Of a DNA stretch of 29,409 nucleotides, positions 12,707 through 20,056 are shown in pieces; the first letter of the stretch is position 1, and every line of letters begins with the position of its first letter. A program made the translations under genes and the position numbers. Source of the DNA: CAYHWE01 sp964360445 (GTDB lineage Bacteria > Patescibacteriota > Patescibacteriia > Patescibacteriales > JAKAJF01); the NCBI GenBank assembly GCA_964360445.1, contig CAYHWE010000008.1:1-29409 (forward strand). Direction: 5' to 3'. The notes beneath the pieces are model-generated. The model was not told the origin of the DNA. It saw only the letters and a program-made list of their open reading frames with translations, and did not search any database.

Positions 12707-13198
12707 CTACCACCCCCTGAAAACCTGCAAGGTAGTATTATCTTCGATCCTGTAGGCAATCGCGTATTTTGTCCCGTCGCTTACATATCTGTAAATATAA
12801 GTGCTGTCTCCGCCGCCGGCAGCCGTCTTATTATTCTGATTCTTAGGATCTTTCGGTATCGTGGCAAGATACGGCTTTGCTCCGGAAGCAAGGGCTGTAT
12901 TCAATGTTCCTATATAACACCCGGCTCCGCCATTGGCGGCATCGTCAACCGTGGCGCCAAAATCAGAAGAAGCGTCATTCCAGACACCGCAAACAGGATA
13001 TCCTTCATTGTCATCATAATAAATGTTCAACGCCGTTCTTATCTGCGCCATATCGCCTTTTCTTAAGGCATCCCTTGCCTTAGCGCGGGCGCTATTCAAG
13101 GACACGACGGCAAAAGAAGACAAAATTCCGATAATGCTTATGACCACCAAGAGCTCGATCAGAGTAAATCCCCTGGCAGATAAATTGTTTTTTGGCAT
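12707..13198 (-). CDS. type IV pilin-like protein, co-transcribed with adk
   Basis: A 163-residue prepilin. Leader MPKNNLSARG precedes FTLIELLVVISIIGILSSFA (Glu at +5), then ARAKARDALRKGDMAQIRTALNIYYDDNEGYPVC. It is closely related to the 137-residue pilin over the N-terminal helix, but has a longer C-terminal domain with Cys70 and Cys94 flanking a Gly/Asp-rich loop and a final IAYRIEDNTTLQVF strand. It starts 14 bases after the adk stop codon, so it is probably read from the adk promoter, which is an unusual pairing. There is no Shine-Dalgarno sequence before its ATG, in contrast to the other pilin, so lower expression is likely. It could be a second major or a minor pilin. Confidence 0.92.
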   Translation of the reverse strand: MPKNNLSARGFTLIELLVVISIIGILSSFAVVSLNSARAKARDALRKGDMAQIRTALNIYYDDNEGYPVCGVWNDASSDFGATVDDAANGGAGCYIGTLNTALASGAKPYLATIPKDPKNQNNKTAAGGGDSTYIYRYVSDGTKYAIAYRIEDNTTLQVFRGW

Positions 13199-13212
13199 AT
13201 TTTTATGATAAA

Positions 13213-13854
13213 TTATTTTATTTGTCTTTTTATTTCTTTCTGGATTTCGGCAATATCCTGTTCGCCGTTGATATGCAGTATGATTCCTATTTTTTTCATA
13301 CCTCCGATCAGCGGTTCTGTCTCGCTGTGATAAAGCTCAAGCCTGCGCTTTATCACAGCCGGCTTGTCATCACTTCTTATCTGGATCTTCTTTTTGCAAC
13401 TATCGCACAGGCCTTTTATTTTGGGGGGATTGAAAATAAGGTGGTAGGTAGCGCCGCAAGAACAGCTCCTTCTCTTGCCCAAACGTTTTTTCACCTCTTT
13501 ATCATCTACATCTATGAAAATAAAATGGATATTATGTGTTTTTTTCAAAATCTGCCTAAAATGGCTTAACTGTTTTTTTGTTCTCGGATAGCCGTCTAGG
13601 ATAAATCCCGCCTTAACATCCTTCTTATTTAATCTTGTCCTGAGCACTTCCAGAACAATCGACTCAGGGACCAGCTTGCCATTGCTTAAATATTTTTCTA
13701 TCTTTTTGCCTAAGTGCGATCTGGAATTCTTTTTTTGCCGCAATAGCTCTCCCAAAGAAATTGCCGGCAATCCCAAATATTTTCCCAGCAACGCTGCTTG
13801 CGTGCCCTTGCCTGAACCAGGGGGGCCGAAAAAAACAAATGACTTTCTGTTCAT
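13213..13854 (-). CDS. adk: adenylate kinase, zinc-LID type with altered first Cys pair
   Basis: Interconverts ATP + AMP and 2 ADP in the cytoplasm. The P-loop GPPGSGKGT is at 10-18, LDGYPRTKKQ supplies the AMP-site region, and KKRLGKRR precedes a cysteine LID. The 213-residue length is normal. The LID reads CSC, 16 residues, then CDSC. Family members usually have C-x2-C-x16-C-x2-C, so one residue is missing from the first pair while the 16-residue spacing is kept. The gene follows secY as in many bacteria, but is separated from it by a strong terminator and has its own TTGAGA/TATAAT promoter. The usual next genes (map, infA, rpsM) are replaced by pilin genes. AGGA 7 bases before the ATG is a weak ribosome site. 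Confidence 0.96.
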   Translation of the reverse strand: MNRKSFVFFGPPGSGKGTQAALLGKYLGLPAISLGELLRQKKNSRSHLGKKIEKYLSNGKLVPESIVLEVLRTRLNKKDVKAGFILDGYPRTKKQLSHFRQILKKTHNIHFIFIDVDDKEVKKRLGKRRSCSCGATYHLIFNPPKIKGLCDSCKKKIQIRSDDKPAVIKRRLELYHSETEPLIGGMKKIGIILHINGEQDIAEIQKEIKRQIK

Positions 13855-13894
13855 GTTTATTCCTAAAAATCCTCCGATTGAATTTAATGATTTA

Positions 13895-13922
13895 ATTATA
13901 ACACAAAATAAAATTATCTCAA
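13895..13922 (-). promoter_or_regulatory. sigma-70-like promoter of adk (TTGAGA-16-TATAAT)
   Basis: The -35 TTGAGA is at 13917-13922 and the -10 TATAAT at 13895-13900, with a 16-base spacer. It lies directly downstream of the secY terminator and about 40 bases before the adk ATG. Position and match are both good. Confidence 0.8.
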
Positions 13923-13924
13923 AG

Positions 13925-13959
13925 AAAAAAAGTCCAGATTTATATTTCTGGACTTTTTT
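13925..13959. terminator. bidirectional terminator after secY
   Basis: AGTCCAGA (13931-13938) pairs with TCTGGACT (13947-13954) around an 8-base loop, with an A-tract on one side and a T-tract on the other. It closes the long ribosomal protein transcript after secY. Confidence 0.85.
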
Positions 13960-13983
13960 AAAAATATTTGAGTTGATTGCGCT

Positions 13984-15255
13984 TTAGTATCCCTCGTATT
14001 CCCTCATCGTCAGCTGCGCTTCGACTTGTTTTACTATTTCAATCACGACCGCGACAATGATCAGAAGACTTGTGCCGCCGATCGCCAATGACTGCATGCC
14101 GGTGAAATACTGCATTATCAGAGGCAGGATTGCTATCAGCCCTAAGAATAGCGCGCCGATAAATATGATTTTATGCGTAGTATAAGCCAAATATTCGGTA
14201 GTCGGTCTTCCCGGCCGGATACCAGGAATAAATCCGCCCTGCTTCTGCAAGTTTTCCGCCACCTGGCTGGGATGAAAAATAACCTCTGTATAAAAATAAG
14301 TGAAGGCGAATACCAATAAGAAATAAACTATTCCGTAAAATAACTGATTTTGGAATATCCTGACTACGGATTCAGCCGCCTGGGCTATGAACTGTGTTTT
14401 TGCCTGCATAAAGAATTGGGCGATCATAGTCGGGAATAAGACCACGGAAATGGCGAAGATAATCGGGATGACTCCAGCCATATTCACCCTTAACGGCAAA
14501 TGGGTGCTGACTCCCCCGAACATCCTGCTCCCCCTGATCTGTTTCGCATATTGGACCGGAATATTGCGCTGCCCCTCGGTTATGATGACAACGCCGACGA
14601 TCGTAACCAAAGCTATGACTAAGAATCCGATGATAAGAAACATATTGGATGGATCAAAAGTCAGGATCGTCTGCTGCGCTGTTTTTAAGACACCGGATAT
14701 GATGCCGGCAAAAATCAGGATAGAAATGCCATTGCCGATTTTTCTTTCCGTAATCAATTCTCCCAGCCACATCAGGAATACTGTTCCGGCGGTAATCGTG
14801 ATAATCATGGCAAACAAGTCAAAACTGCCGATGTTATCCAGCACCGAACTGGAAGAACGGCGCAATATCGAAATCATGCCGAATGCCTGCATGATGGCTA
14901 AAGGCACTGTCGCCCATCTTGTCCACATATTGATCTTCTGCCTTCCCATTTCTTCTTTCTGCATCTCTTCAAGACTCGGAATGATCATCGCTAAGAGCTG
15001 GAAGATGATCGAAGAGGTGATATATGGAGCGACGCCCATCATCATAATAGAAAAATTTTCCATCACGCCGCCTGAGAACAGATTCATCAACCCTAAAATC
15101 TGGTTAGACGCAAAAAATTCCCGTAAGGCGGTAACGTCTACACCGGGAATAGGTATGTGGGCTGCGAAACGAAAAAGGATAAGCATCCCGAGAACGAATA
15201 ACACATTATTTCTCAAATCTTTAACTTTCCAAATTTGTGCGATTTTGTTTAACAT
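13984..15255 (-). CDS. secY: protein translocase subunit SecY
   Basis: The central channel of the SecYEG translocon. At 423 residues with ten hydrophobic segments it has normal size. Family landmarks include NNVLFVLGMLILFRFAAHIPIPGVD near the start, the plug region with NLFSGG, GNGISILIFAGI, and the C-terminal LTMREYEGY tail with the basic loop IRPGRPTTEY that contacts the ribosome. It is the last gene of the ribosomal operon, 77 bases after rplO, and a four-copy TTAGGGA heptamer array sits in that gap 13 bases before its ATG. No Shine-Dalgarno sequence is visible. It should insert the pilins and surface protein encoded downstream. Confidence 0.97.
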   Translation of the reverse strand: MLNKIAQIWKVKDLRNNVLFVLGMLILFRFAAHIPIPGVDVTALREFFASNQILGLMNLFSGGVMENFSIMMMGVAPYITSSIIFQLLAMIIPSLEEMQKEEMGRQKINMWTRWATVPLAIMQAFGMISILRRSSSSVLDNIGSFDLFAMIITITAGTVFLMWLGELITERKIGNGISILIFAGIISGVLKTAQQTILTFDPSNMFLIIGFLVIALVTIVGVVIITEGQRNIPVQYAKQIRGSRMFGGVSTHLPLRVNMAGVIPIIFAISVVLFPTMIAQFFMQAKTQFIAQAAESVVRIFQNQLFYGIVYFLLVFAFTYFYTEVIFHPSQVAENLQKQGGFIPGIRPGRPTTEYLAYTTHKIIFIGALFLGLIAILPLIMQYFTGMQSLAIGGTSLLIIVAVVIEIVKQVEAQLTMREYEGY

Positions 15256-15268
15256 ACTTGATAGTTAA

Positions 15269-15296
15269 TTAGGGATTAGGGATTAGGGATTAGGGA
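15269..15296. repeat. heptamer tandem repeat (TTAGGGA x4) upstream of secY
   Basis: Four perfect TTAGGGA copies in the 77-base gap between rplO and secY, ending 13 bases before the secY ATG on the transcript side. Copy number change would alter the secY leader length. Confidence 0.9.
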
Positions 15297-15332
15297 TCAG
15301 CATTGTCAAACTGCTAATCGCCAATAAACTAA

Positions 15333-15751
15333 TTAACTAATCACTATTTTTTTAACCGTTTCGCTCATCTTTACTCCTACGAATTTCAATCCTTTTACTT
15401 TCAGTTCTCCCTTGCCCAGGATCTNNNNNNNNNNGTTTTTTCAATCAACCCTTTTTTAATAAGCGTCTTAGGATTTACAGTTTCGCCTTCTTTGAAATGC
15501 TTATTAATATCAAGCAGATTGACGACCTGATTCTTGGATTTTAATGAGTTGAATCCGCGCTTTTTAGGAATAGACAAAAGCATCGACTTCATGCCCAGTC
15601 TCTTTAATCCTGAAACACCGGTTCTTGATCTTTGTCCTTTTGTGCCTCTTGTGGCTGAGGTGCCATGTCCGGAAGCATTTCCCCTTCCAACTCTCTTTCT
15701 TTTTTTAGTCGAACCGCTTGCCGGCCTGATTGTATGTAATGATAATGACAT
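15333..15751 (-). CDS. rplO: 50S ribosomal protein uL15, split by an assembly gap
   Basis: uL15 helps the large subunit assemble. The N-terminus (MSLSLHTIRPASGSTKKRKR, then VGRGNASGHGTSATRGTKGQ) matches the family. Ten Ns at 15425-15434 interrupt the gene. Beyond them, in another frame, is ILGKGELKVKGLKFVGVK and MSETVKKIVIS-stop, a normal uL15 end. The flanking bases (AC before and AG before ATC on the coding strand) require a true gap of 3k+2 bases, so ten is a placeholder and the frameshift is an artefact. The gene follows rpsE by 13 bases with no rpmD between them, as expected for CPR genomes. Confidence 0.93.
15425..15434. other. assembly gap (10 N)
   Basis: A run of ten undetermined bases within rplO. 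The reading frame on each side shows that the real length is not ten but 3k+2, so this is a fixed-size scaffold placeholder. Confidence 0.95.
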
Positions 15752-15764
15752 ATTTTATTTATAC

Positions 15765-16346
15765 TTATTTAGCTTCAATTTTTTTTGCCTCAAATTTTCT
15801 TAAACTGCCCAATGCTTTTATCAGACATTTTACATTATTGACTTTATTGTTAGTTCCTAAGATTTTTGAAGTGACATTTTTTACGCCTGCCAATTCAAAA
15901 ACGATACGGGCAGCTCCGCCGGCGATTATACCGCGTCCTTTTCTGGCCGGTTTGATCAGGATCCTGGCGGCGCCATATTTAAAATGCAGGTCGTGAGGGA
16001 TGCTGTCATTGACGATCGGCACTTCAATAAAATTCTTTTTAGCCTTATTTACGGCCTTATTCACCGCTCCTGTAACATCGGCTCCTTTTGCCAGACCGAT
16101 AGCGATCTTGCCATTCTTGTTACCGACAGCTACACAAGCCCTGAAACGCATCCTTTTGCCTCCAGCCATAACACGGGTAACTCTGGCAATATCGACGATT
16201 CTCTGTTCATACTCTTCTCCCTTTTCATCCTTTTCATCGCCTCTTCTCATATTCTTGCGCGGCTTAAAACCGCCCTTTGAAGCGGGTTTTGCATTTTCAC
16301 TCTTTATCGCAGTTTCTTTTTTATTGTCTTTTAATTCTTCTGCCAT
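15765..16346 (-). CDS. rpsE: 30S ribosomal protein uS5
   Basis: uS5 acts in decoding accuracy and mRNA entry. The double-stranded RNA-binding part is clear: EEYEQRIVDIARVTRVMAGG then KRMRFRACVAVGNKNGKIAIG. The C-terminal part has KYGAARILIKPARKGRGIIAGG and LAGVKNVTSKILGTNN. The 193 residues exceed the common 165 or so because of a charged N-terminal extension of about 45 residues (KDNKKETAIKSENAK...). It precedes rplO. The upstream spacer (16347-16433) is an AT-rich set of TTTGCACAAAT / ATTTGT elements with no Shine-Dalgarno sequence. Confidence 0.97.
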   Translation of the reverse strand: MAEELKDNKKETAIKSENAKPASKGGFKPRKNMRRGDEKDEKGEEYEQRIVDIARVTRVMAGGKRMRFRACVAVGNKNGKIAIGLAKGADVTGAVNKAVNKAKKNFIEVPIVNDSIPHDLHFKYGAARILIKPARKGRGIIAGGAARIVFELAGVKNVTSKILGTNNKVNNVKCLIKALGSLRKFEAKKIEAK

Positions 16347-16433
16347 AGTATATATACAAATTTACACAGATTTTTTACAGATTTGCACAAATAATTCGTG
16401 TTAATTTGTTAAAATTTGTATTAATTAGTGTGT

Positions 16434-16787
16434 TTAAAATTTAAGCCCGCCTTCTCTCGCGCCATCCGCTACCGCCTTGATGCGTCCATGATATCTATTT
16501 CCGCCTCTGTCAAAAACAACTTTCTCAATCTTCTTTTCCAAAGCCTTTTTAGCGATCAGTTTTCCTAATTCCGCGCTGATTACAACCTTTTTATCTTTTG
16601 ATTTTACTTCGCCTGAATGGACACTGGCCAAAGTTACGCCGCTAACATCATCAATCAGCTGCAGATACATCCCTTTATTCGATCTGAACACGCTTAATCT
16701 AGGAGCGGCTTGCGTTCCCTTGACTTTAGCTCTTATTCTGACCTGCCTTCTGGCCTTCTTCTGTTGTTTTAATTTTTGTCTATCCAT
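16434..16787 (-). CDS. rplR: 50S ribosomal protein uL18
   Basis: Binds 5S rRNA with uL5. The sequence runs from MDRQKLKQQKKARRQVRIRA through PRLSVFRSNKGMYLQLIDD to VVFDRGGNRYHGRIKAVADG and AREGGLKF, all family features. The chosen ATG gives 117 residues, the standard length. A TTG three codons upstream (16796) would also be in frame. It lies 87 bases before rpsE and about 110 after rplF, the latter gap containing a repeat shared with the rplW-rplB spacer. Confidence 0.96.
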   Translation of the reverse strand: MDRQKLKQQKKARRQVRIRAKVKGTQAAPRLSVFRSNKGMYLQLIDDVSGVTLASVHSGEVKSKDKKVVISAELGKLIAKKALEKKIEKVVFDRGGNRYHGRIKAVADGAREGGLKF

Positions 16788-16810
16788 ATTATTCAATTAC
16801 AAATTACAAG

Positions 16811-16892
16811 TTATCAATTACGAATATTTGGAAATTATTTTGTGAAAATTTTCATAAATTTCACTCCACAATTTTTAATTTTTCATTTTTAA
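16811..16892. repeat. intergenic repeat copy A (rplF-rplR spacer)
   Basis: About 80 bases from TTATCAATTACGAAT, through GGAAATTATTTTGTGAAA and TTTCACTCCACAATTTTT, to TTTTTAA. A clearly similar copy lies at 23036-23115. The GTGAAA / TTTCAC arms can form a hairpin. Confidence 0.75.
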
Positions 16893-16896
16893 TCGG

Positions 16897-17445
16897 TTAC
16901 TTTTCGCCCTTAGCTGCGGTCTTGCCTGCCTTGCGTCTTAAAGTTTCTGTGGCGTATTTTATGCCCTTGCCCTTGTAAGGTTCAGGTTTTCTTATTTTTC
17001 TGATCTGAGCCGCTGTTTCTCCGACCTGCTGCTTGTCAATGCCGCTCAATGTGATGGTGTTTGCCTCGACTACAGCGCTGATTCCGGCCGGCAACGGGAA
17101 TTCGACGACATGGGAATAACCGGCGCTGATGTTCAGTTTATTGCCGCTTACGTTAGCCTTATAGCCGACACCGTTGATTTCAAGTTTTTTAGAATATCCG
17201 CTATTGACTCCTAAAACCATATTGTTGACCAAGCTTCTATACAGACCCCATAAAGATCTGTCTCTCTTGTTTTCACGGTCTTTCACATCGATTAAAACCT
17301 GCTTTTCTGAAATTTCAAATTTGACAGAACTGTGAGTCTTTTCTTTCAGCTCGCCCTTCGGACCCTTTACGACGATAAAAGCTCCCTCGATCTTAACCTG
17401 GGTTCCCTGGGGTAATTCAATTGGCAATTTTCCTAAACGTGACAT
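16897..17445 (-). CDS. rplF: 50S ribosomal protein uL6
   Basis: uL6 lies near the factor-binding site of the large subunit. It starts MSRLGKLPIELPQGTQVKIE and carries the duplicated fold, with VKGPKGELKEKTHSSVKFEI in the first half and the signature RKPEPYKGKGIKYATETLRR in the second. The 182 residues match the family. It follows rpsH by 22 bases in the normal spc order. Confidence 0.97.
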   Translation of the reverse strand: MSRLGKLPIELPQGTQVKIEGAFIVVKGPKGELKEKTHSSVKFEISEKQVLIDVKDRENKRDRSLWGLYRSLVNNMVLGVNSGYSKKLEINGVGYKANVSGNKLNISAGYSHVVEFPLPAGISAVVEANTITLSGIDKQQVGETAAQIRKIRKPEPYKGKGIKYATETLRRKAGKTAAKGEK

Positions 17446-17467
17446 ATATTTATATTCTTATTACGGA

Positions 17468-17872
17468 TTAATAAACTTCACAAATGATTTCTCCTCCGAC
17501 TCCTTTTTTAGCCGCTTCTTTGTTGGTCATTAATCCTTGGGAGGTTGAAATGACAGCAATACCGAAATTATTCAAGACTTTAGGCAATTCGTTCTTGCCT
17601 TTATATATCTTCAATCCCGGCTTACTGACTCTTTTGATCGACTTGATCACAGAATTGCCGTCTTTATCATATTTTAAAACAATCCTGATCTGATTGAAAG
17701 CAGAACCTTCTTTTCCGGCCTTAACCTCTTCTACCTTCCCGACCCATCCGTTAGTTTCCAGTATTTTAGCAATATTGAATTTGATCTTGCTCATAGGCAA
17801 AACAACCTCTTCTTTTCGAACGGCTGAAGCGTTTCTTATTCTTGTTAGCATGTCTGCAATTGGATCCATCAT
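17468..17872 (-). CDS. rpsH: 30S ribosomal protein uS8
   Basis: Binds the central domain of 16S rRNA. It begins MMDPIADMLTRIRNASAVRK and ends with the signature STSQGLMTNKEAAKKGVGGE. The 134 residues are typical. Either of the two tandem methionines could be the start. It is in the standard position between rpsN and rplF. Confidence 0.97.
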   Translation of the reverse strand: MMDPIADMLTRIRNASAVRKEEVVLPMSKIKFNIAKILETNGWVGKVEEVKAGKEGSAFNQIRIVLKYDKDGNSVIKSIKRVSKPGLKIYKGKNELPKVLNNFGIAVISTSQGLMTNKEAAKKGVGGEIICEVY

Positions 17873-17911
17873 AATTTTATATAACTCTAATAAATTTATT
17901 TAAAAATTTAA

Positions 17912-18097
17912 TTACCAGCTTGATTTTTTTATTCCCGGCAAATCTCCGTTGTCTGCCAATTCTCTGAAACAAATCCTGCACAAGCCAAAATCCCGCATAT
18001 AACCGTGATTGCGGCCGCATCGCCAGCATCTTCTGATAGTGCGTGTAGAATATTTCGGAGTCTTTTTTGCTTTTACCTTTAAAGCTGTTCTTGCCAT
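17912..18097 (-). CDS. rpsN: 30S ribosomal protein uS14, zinc-binding type
   Basis: The 61-residue form of uS14 with four cysteines: CWRC near 24-27 and CRIC near 39-42. This is the short zinc-ribbon (type Z) version rather than the long zinc-free version of E. coli. C-terminal LADNGDLPGIKKSSW is the family ending. It is between rplE (15 bases away) and rpsH. Confidence 0.97.
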   Translation of the reverse strand: MARTALKVKAKKTPKYSTRTIRRCWRCGRNHGYMRDFGLCRICFRELADNGDLPGIKKSSW

Positions 18098-18111
18098 AAT
18101 TTTATATTAAA

Positions 18112-18651
18112 TTACTCTTTTTTAAATGGGAATCCCATCAATTTAAATAATTCCAACCCTTCTTCCTTCGTTTTAGCCGAAGTGTCGATTACCACTTCCA
18201 AGCCATGCACATTATCGATTTCATCAGCCCTGATTTCCGGAAAAGCTAAGAATTCTTTGAATCCGATCGTTAAATTACCAGTCCTGTCAACCTGAGTTTC
18301 GTTGATTCCTCTGAAATCTCTGATGCGAGGAAAAGAAATATGGATTAATTTTTCAAGAAAATCGTTCATTTTTCCGCCTCTTAAAGTAGCAACAATTCCG
18401 ATTATCTGCCCTTCTCTTACCTTGAATGATGCGATTGATTTTTTAGCCTTTGTCAAAACCGGTTTCTGGCCCGTAATTCTTGTCACAACGCTTTCAGCGC
18501 TTTCAAGAAAAGCCTTTTCCTTGGCATGCTTGCCGATTCCCACATTAATCACCACCTTCTTGATTTTAGGCACCTGCATTTCATTCTTATATCCGAATTT
18601 CTCCTTTAACTTAGGGGAAATATCTTTTTTGTATTGCTCTTGTAATCTCAT
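18112..18651 (-). CDS. rplE: 50S ribosomal protein uL5
   Basis: 5S rRNA-binding protein of the central protuberance that contacts P-site tRNA. Landmarks: LKEKFGYKNEMQVPKIKKVV followed by INVGIGK, ITGQKPVLTKAKKSIASFKV, and FPRIRDFRGI. The 179 residues are normal. It ends FKLMGFPFKKE, as in many homologues. Confidence 0.97.
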   Translation of the reverse strand: MRLQEQYKKDISPKLKEKFGYKNEMQVPKIKKVVINVGIGKHAKEKAFLESAESVVTRITGQKPVLTKAKKSIASFKVREGQIIGIVATLRGGKMNDFLEKLIHISFPRIRDFRGINETQVDRTGNLTIGFKEFLAFPEIRADEIDNVHGLEVVIDTSAKTKEEGLELFKLMGFPFKKE

Positions 18652-18672
18652 ATATTATGAACTAGGTTTAAA

Positions 18673-18993
18673 TTAATCTATAGTCTGGCTGCATTTCTTG
18701 CATTCTCTGGCTCTTTTTATCTTTTCGCCAACCTTTATCGTTTTTAATCCGACCCTTGTAGCCTTATCGCATTTCGGACAGACTAAAGCGACATTGGACG
18801 CGTTAAGCGGGGCTGGGAATTCGATCCTCTGGCCCTTTTCGCCCTGCCTGCTCGGACGCATATGCTTGATCAATAAATTCAATCCTTCGATACTGACTCT
18901 GTTTGCGACAGGAAAAACCTGTAACACTTTTCCAGTCTTACCCTTGTCCTTTCCAGCTAATAACTTTACTTTGTCGCCTTTCTTTATTTTCAT
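18673..18993 (-). CDS. rplX: 50S ribosomal protein uL24 with C-terminal zinc ribbon
   Basis: An assembly initiator of the large subunit. The KOW motif is KKGDKVKLLAGKDKGKTGKV (3-22). The rest has HMRPSRQGEKGQRIEFPAPL and then a Cys-rich end: CPKC (near 73-76) and CKKC (near 98-101), arranged as a zinc ribbon. The length of 106 is standard. It is separated from rplN upstream by 138 bases that hold two hairpins. Confidence 0.96.
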   Translation of the reverse strand: MKIKKGDKVKLLAGKDKGKTGKVLQVFPVANRVSIEGLNLLIKHMRPSRQGEKGQRIEFPAPLNASNVALVCPKCDKATRVGLKTIKVGEKIKRARECKKCSQTID

Positions 18994-19020
18994 ATATTTA
19001 TTATTTCCAAAGTTGATCGC

Positions 19021-19077
19021 ATCAAGGAAAATTTCTGTGGCCGTAGAGTTTTACTCGCTACAGGAATTTTCCTTGAT
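19021..19077 (-). promoter_or_regulatory. long hairpin between rplN and rplX
   Basis: ATCAAGGAAAATTTCTGT (19021-19038) faces ACAGGAATTTTCCTTGAT (19060-19077): an 18-base stem with one mismatch. The 21-base loop contains a further GTAGAGT / ACT-CG-CTAC pairing. It lies in the rplN-rplX gap, 28 bases before the rplX ATG on the transcript. No T-tract follows, so it is not a standard terminator. It may be a regulatory RNA structure, an RNase site or a small inverted-repeat element. Confidence 0.6.
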
Positions 19078-19098
19078 ACAGTATATTTTTTGAAAGTG

Positions 19099-19127
19099 TT
19101 GAAAACTTTTTTTGAAAAAGTTTTCAA
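19099..19127. repeat. 29-bp hairpin repeat, copy 1 (after rplN)
   Basis: TTGAAAACTTTTTTTGAAAA and then AGTTTTCAA, identical over 29 bases to 23547-23575. It folds as TTGAAAACTTTTT / AAAAAGTTTTCAA. This copy lies just after the rplN stop codon. Confidence 0.85.
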
Positions 19128-19131
19128 AGTT

Positions 19132-19503
19132 TTATAAGACCTCTGGCGCAAGTGAAGCTACTTTAGCGAAGCCCGCTTTTTTGACTTCTCTGGCAACCGG
19201 TCCGAATACTCTTGTTCCTTTCGGTTCTTTCTTGGCCTTATCGACTATGACACAAGCATTTTCGCTGAATCTCAGATAAGTACCGTCTTTTCTTCTGATT
19301 TCTTTCTTGGTTCTGACAATCAAAGCATGGACGACATCTCCCTTCTTGACGGAAGCATGCGGAACAGCTTCTTTTACGGCCGCAGTGATTATTTCTCCGA
19401 TATGAGCATAACGTTTCTGATAACCGCCCAAAACCCTGATGCACATTACTGTTTTTGCTCCGGTATTATCCGCAACTCTTAATTTTGTTTGTACTTGTAT
19501 CAT
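19132..19503 (-). CDS. rplN: 50S ribosomal protein uL14
   Basis: Forms an intersubunit bridge and is the docking site of the silencing factor RsfS. It starts MIQVQTKLRVADNTGAKTVM, and the signature KEAVPHASVKKGDVVHALIV and GTRVFGPVAREVKKAGFAKV are intact. The 123 residues are normal. It follows rpsQ by 18 bases. Confidence 0.97.
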   Translation of the reverse strand: MIQVQTKLRVADNTGAKTVMCIRVLGGYQKRYAHIGEIITAAVKEAVPHASVKKGDVVHALIVRTKKEIRRKDGTYLRFSENACVIVDKAKKEPKGTRVFGPVAREVKKAGFAKVASLAPEVL

Positions 19504-19521
19504 ATTTTCTCAATAATCTCA

Positions 19522-19806
19522 TTAATTAATTACCTTCCACCTCTTATCTTTAGACAGGGGTCGGCATTCCTGGAAACTCACTTTATCGCCTTCTTTATAC
19601 TGGTTCTTTTCATCATGGACTTTATATTTCTTGCTGACCGTGAATCTCTTGCCATATTTAGGATGGATCTTGACCGTATTGACGGCAACAACGATAGTTT
19701 TATCCATTTTATCGCTGACGACAATCCCGGCAAATCTTTTCTTGATCACCTCTTTTGCTTCTTTTCCGGCTATCTGCGTCTTTTTTGCTTTTTTATTCTC
19801 TGCCAT
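19522..19806 (-). CDS. rpsQ: 30S ribosomal protein uS17
   Basis: An early 16S rRNA-binding protein. The core GIVVSDKMDKTIVVAVNTVK and HPKYGKRFTVSKKYKVHDE match the family. A short Lys/Ala-rich N-terminus (MAENKKAKKTQIAGK) brings it to 94 residues. It lies between rpmC and rplN. Confidence 0.96.
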   Translation of the reverse strand: MAENKKAKKTQIAGKEAKEVIKKRFAGIVVSDKMDKTIVVAVNTVKIHPKYGKRFTVSKKYKVHDEKNQYKEGDKVSFQECRPLSKDKRWKVIN

Positions 19807-19830
19807 ATTATAAAATATTTAAAAATTAAT

Positions 19831-20025
19831 CTACTTTTTATCCGACTTGCTATTTAATAAGGTCAATATTTTAGCAATTGTCTTTTTTACGATCCTTACT
19901 TCCCTTATATCTTTTAACTGCTTTGAGGCAACCCTAAAACGCAGATTTCTTAATGCATCGCGAGATTCGGCTAATAGCTTATGCAGTTCGCTTTCTTTTT
20001 TCTTTTGTAATTCTTTGAATTCCAT
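19831..20025 (-). CDS. rpmC: 50S ribosomal protein uL29
   Basis: A small helical protein at the exit tunnel, near the docking site of trigger factor and SRP. MEFKELQKKKESELHKLLAE and then SRDALRNLRFRVASKQL, with RIVKKTIAKILTLL, match the family. The 64 residues are the normal length. It is 31 bases after rplP. Confidence 0.96.
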   Translation of the reverse strand: MEFKELQKKKESELHKLLAESRDALRNLRFRVASKQLKDIREVRIVKKTIAKILTLLNSKSDKK

Positions 20026-20056
20026 ATAGATATTTTTAAATCAAAATCCTAACAAT

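Noticed and set aside
15269..15296. TTAGGGA array read as a telomere-like sequence
   Set aside because: The unit is seven bases, only four copies exist, it is between two genes of an operon, and bacterial chromosomes of this kind do not use TTAGGG telomeres.
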